Assembly (NCBI GenBank): GCA_964640515.1
Contig: CAZXFG010000036.1
Location: 1 to 7,604 of the forward strand
Direction: 5' to 3'
DNA length: 7,604 bases
Source: CAZXFG01 sp964640515
GTDB lineage: Bacteria > Patescibacteriota > Patescibacteriia > Magasanikbacterales > GWA2-37-8
Each line of letters opens with the position of its first letter. The first letter of the stretch is position 1. This document shows, in pieces, positions 6,509 to 7,604 of this stretch. A model generated the notes under the pieces. It saw nothing but the letters and a program-made list of their open reading frames with translations, did no database searches and was not told the origin of the DNA. A program made the translations under genes and the position numbers.

Positions 6509-7265
6509 CCTGCCGGAAATTAAAGAAAAAAAATTCCCGGCTTTGGAAAAAAAACTAGGCGTTGATTTTAAAAATCCTGATTATTTGACGCAAGCTTTTG
6601 TGCATCGTTCTTATTTAAACGAGCACCATGATTTCCCGCTTAATCACAATGAACGCCTAGAATTTTTAGGAGACGCCGTGGTAGAACTGATTGTTACTGA
6701 ATTTCTATTCAACGAATACGCCAATCCCGAGGGTGAGCTTACCAATTGGCGCGCGGCTTTGGTAAATGCCAAAATGCTCTCCAGCATCGCCTATGAAATC
6801 GGCCTGGAACCCTATCTATTTTTAAGCCATGGGGAATCCAAGGACGCCGGCACCAAAGCCCGCGACTATATCATGGCCAATGTTTTTGAATCTTTAGTAG
6901 GAGCGATATATATAGACCGGGGCTATAGCATTTGCCAGCAATTCGTGGCGCGATGGGTATTTCCCAAATTGGATTATGTTTTAGAAAATGGATTATATAT
7001 GGACGCTAAAAGCCGTTTCCAAGAGTCATCTCAAGAATTGGTAGGGGTTACTCCGGTTTACCGAGTATTGCAAGAAGAAGGCCCGGATCACGCCAAATTT
7101 TTTAAGGTAGGCGTCTATTTGGAAAAAGAACTCATTGCCAGCGGTGAGGGCACTAGCAAGCAAGAAGCGCAAACCGAAGCGGCAGAAGCGGCTTTGAAGA
7201 TCAAGGCATGGAAAGGACCGAAGGTGGATATTATCAAGAGGCAACCGGGCGACGATCAAATTTAA
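6492..7265 (+). CDS. rnc: Ribonuclease III
   Basis: RNase III cleaves double-stranded RNA, processing the 30S rRNA precursor and some mRNAs, as a cytoplasmic homodimer. The 257-residue protein has the catalytic domain over about 16-165, with the signature NERLEFLGD at 53-61 holding Glu54, Glu57 and Asp61, and the second metal site in IMANVFESLVGAIY (127-140) with Glu133. Asn130 stands where E. coli has Asp114. A double-stranded-RNA-binding domain covers about 171-237 (GPDHAKFFKVGVYL, then GTSKQEAQTEAAEAAL), with a short charged tail after it. The start overlaps nusB by 17 nt; the N-terminal extension before the domain is about 15 residues and could begin later. tRNA-Lys follows 14 nt after the stop, so the tRNA is probably on the same transcript. 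Confidence 0.96.
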   Translation: MKKNLDLPEIKEKKFPALEKKLGVDFKNPDYLTQAFVHRSYLNEHHDFPLNHNERLEFLGDAVVELIVTEFLFNEYANPEGELTNWRAALVNAKMLSSIAYEIGLEPYLFLSHGESKDAGTKARDYIMANVFESLVGAIYIDRGYSICQQFVARWVFPKLDYVLENGLYMDAKSRFQESSQELVGVTPVYRVLQEEGPDHAKFFKVGVYLEKELIASGEGTSKQEAQTEAAEAALKIKAWKGPKVDIIKRQPGDDQI

Positions 7266-7279
7266 TGATTCGAAGTTAC

Positions 7280-7352
7280 GCGCCGCTAGCTCAGTTGGTA
7301 GAGCAGGTCCCTCTTAAGGACAAGGTCCTGGGTCCGAATCCCAGGCGGCGCA
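7280..7352 (+). tRNA. tRNA-Lys (anticodon CTT)
   Basis: The 73-nt cloverleaf has acceptor GCGCCGC/GCGGCGC, discriminator A, D arm GCTC/GAGC with loop AGTTGGTA, and anticodon loop CTCTTAA, giving CTT (7313-7315) for Lys codon AAG. The anticodon stem GGTCC/GGACA has four pairs with a G27-A43 mismatch at its top. The T arm CTGGG/CCCAG encloses TCCGAAT, so position 55 is C rather than the usual T. No CCA is encoded. It has no obvious promoter of its own and probably depends on read-through from rnc. Confidence 0.93.
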
Positions 7353-7354
7353 CT

Positions 7355-7388
7355 AAGGGACAAGGTCGCGCTTTGTCCCTTTAATTTT
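7355..7388 (+). terminator. Hairpin terminator between tRNA-Lys and tRNA-Arg
   Basis: An 11-pair stem, AAGGGACAAGG (7355-7365) with CCTTTGTCCCTT-type complement (7371-7381, one G-T wobble), encloses the loop TCGCG. It is followed by TTTAATTTT, a T tract interrupted by AA. It would end the rpmF-nusB-rnc-tRNA-Lys transcript. The 5' side of tRNA-Arg begins two bases after the T tract, so incomplete termination may be needed to express that tRNA. Confidence 0.7.
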
Positions 7389-7390
7389 CC

Positions 7391-7462
7391 GCCCCCATAG
7401 TTTAATGGATAAAATTTCGGGCTTCGAACCCGACGATGGGAGTTCTATTCTCTCTGGGGGCT
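7391..7462 (+). tRNA. tRNA-Arg (anticodon TCG)
   Basis: The 72-nt cloverleaf has acceptor GCCCCCA/TGGGGGC, D arm GTTT/AAAT, anticodon stem TCGGG/CCCGA with loop CTTCGAA (anticodon TCG, 7424-7426), and T arm GGGAG/CTCTC with one G-T pair. The D loop AATGGATA is identical to that of the CCG isoacceptor and keeps A20. It would read CGA, and by wobble other CGN codons. Two positions are odd: the T loop is TTCTATT, with T at 57 where a purine is expected, and the discriminator base is T. No CCA is encoded. A separate promoter is not clear; only a TTTAAT (7380-7385) resembles a -10. Confidence 0.9.
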
Positions 7463-7466
7463 CAAC

Positions 7467-7498
7467 AAAAAACGATCCTCGTTGAGGATTGTTTTTTT
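7467..7498 (+). terminator. Intrinsic terminator after tRNA-Arg(TCG)
   Basis: CGATCCTC (7473-7480) pairs with GAGGATTG (7484-7491), eight pairs including one G-T, with a three-base loop. Six A before and seven T after (7492-7498) extend the helix and provide the T tract. The flanking A and T runs make it potentially active in both directions. Confidence 0.85.
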
Positions 7499-7500
7499 GT

Positions 7501-7527
7501 TTGGTTACCAAGGAGAATCGAACGCCG
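7501..7527 (-). pseudogene. Possible tRNA 3'-end remnant
   Basis: Read on the minus strand, 7523-7503 gives GTTCGATTCTCCTTGGTAAC, which looks like the T loop (TTCGATT, 7522-7516), 3' T stem (CTCCT) and 3' acceptor strand of a tRNA. The expected 5' T-stem partner AGGAG is absent: the bases before the loop read CGGCG and only the closing G-C pair forms. No further cloverleaf is visible in the remaining 77 bases. TTGGT/ACCAA also forms an 11-base inverted repeat at 7501-7511. It may be a relic, an attachment-site copy or chance. Confidence 0.35.
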
Positions 7528-7604
7528 GAGCGATGTCGCGCGACGCAGACGAGCGAGCGCGACCGCGAGGCGGTGGCTAGCCCGAGCGAGCGGAAGCGAG
7601 CGAG
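7524..7604. repeat. GC-rich CGAG/GCGA repeat segment at the right edge
   Basis: The base composition changes sharply to strongly GC-rich. CGAGCGAGCG occurs at 7550-7559 and 7583-7592, and GCGAGCGAG at 7596-7604, where the window ends inside the repeat. Perfect palindromes GTCGCGCGAC (7535-7544) and GGCTAGCC (7575-7582) and a CCGC/GCGG hairpin (around 7564-7574) lie between them. No convincing ORF is present. It resembles a structured intergenic repeat element more than coding DNA. Confidence 0.6.

Noticed and set aside
7533..7580. Short ATG-initiated ORF in the GC-rich tail
   Set aside because: It has 15 codons, is Arg/Asp/Gly-rich because of the repeat and has no start signal; it is a by-product of repeat composition.
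7524..7604. CRISPR-like array in the GC-rich tail
   Set aside because: The repeated units are only 8 to 10 bases with irregular spacing and no spacers of uniform length.

Overview
The window reads as chromosomal DNA from a candidate-phyla-radiation bacterium (Patescibacteria), probably a Parcubacteria-type lineage. The evidence is very short intergenic gaps, almost no Shine-Dalgarno motifs, short-form FemAB proteins, a compact rpmF-nusB-rnc cluster without the fatty-acid genes that often lie between rpmF and rnc, and overlapping tRNA and protein genes. The lineage assignment is inference from style and family resemblance. UGA serves as a stop codon (ends of the 4766-5737 gene and of nusB), so the UGA=Gly code of Gracilibacteria/Absconditabacteria does not apply.

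Layout. (1) 1-3714, rightward unit: a sigma70-like promoter (56-84) precedes a metallo-beta-lactamase-fold protein with a degenerate metal site (141-758), a small single-pass membrane protein (773-1180) and full-length gyrA (1190-3676). The unit ends at a hairpin terminator (3691-3714) that works in both orientations. (2) 3716-5774, leftward unit: two tandem FemAB-family aminoacyltransferases (5737-4766 and 4764-3778), one nucleotide apart, run into a tRNA-Arg(CCG). The stop codon of the second femAB gene lies inside that tRNA. (3) 5738-5858, a short divergent promoter region. (4) 5791-7352, rightward unit: rpmF (L32), nusB and rnc (RNase III), then tRNA-Lys(CTT). (5) 7355-7498: a hairpin, tRNA-Arg(TCG) and a second hairpin terminator. 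(6) 7501-7604: an abruptly GC-rich, CGAG-repeat segment next to what looks like the 3' piece of a tRNA on the minus strand.

Together these are housekeeping functions: DNA supercoiling (GyrA), peptidoglycan cross-bridge synthesis (FemAB pair, which would use aminoacyl-tRNAs), ribosome and RNA metabolism (L32, NusB, RNase III) and three tRNAs. I see no CRISPR array, transposase, toxin-antitoxin pair or defence system. The most unusual points are the apparent loss of metal ligands in the MBL protein, the tRNA/CDS overlap using U8-A9-G10 as a stop codon, sequence oddities in two tRNAs, an Asp-to-Asn change at the RNase III active site, a natural Ala at the quinolone-sensitivity position of GyrA, and the GC-rich repeat at the right edge.
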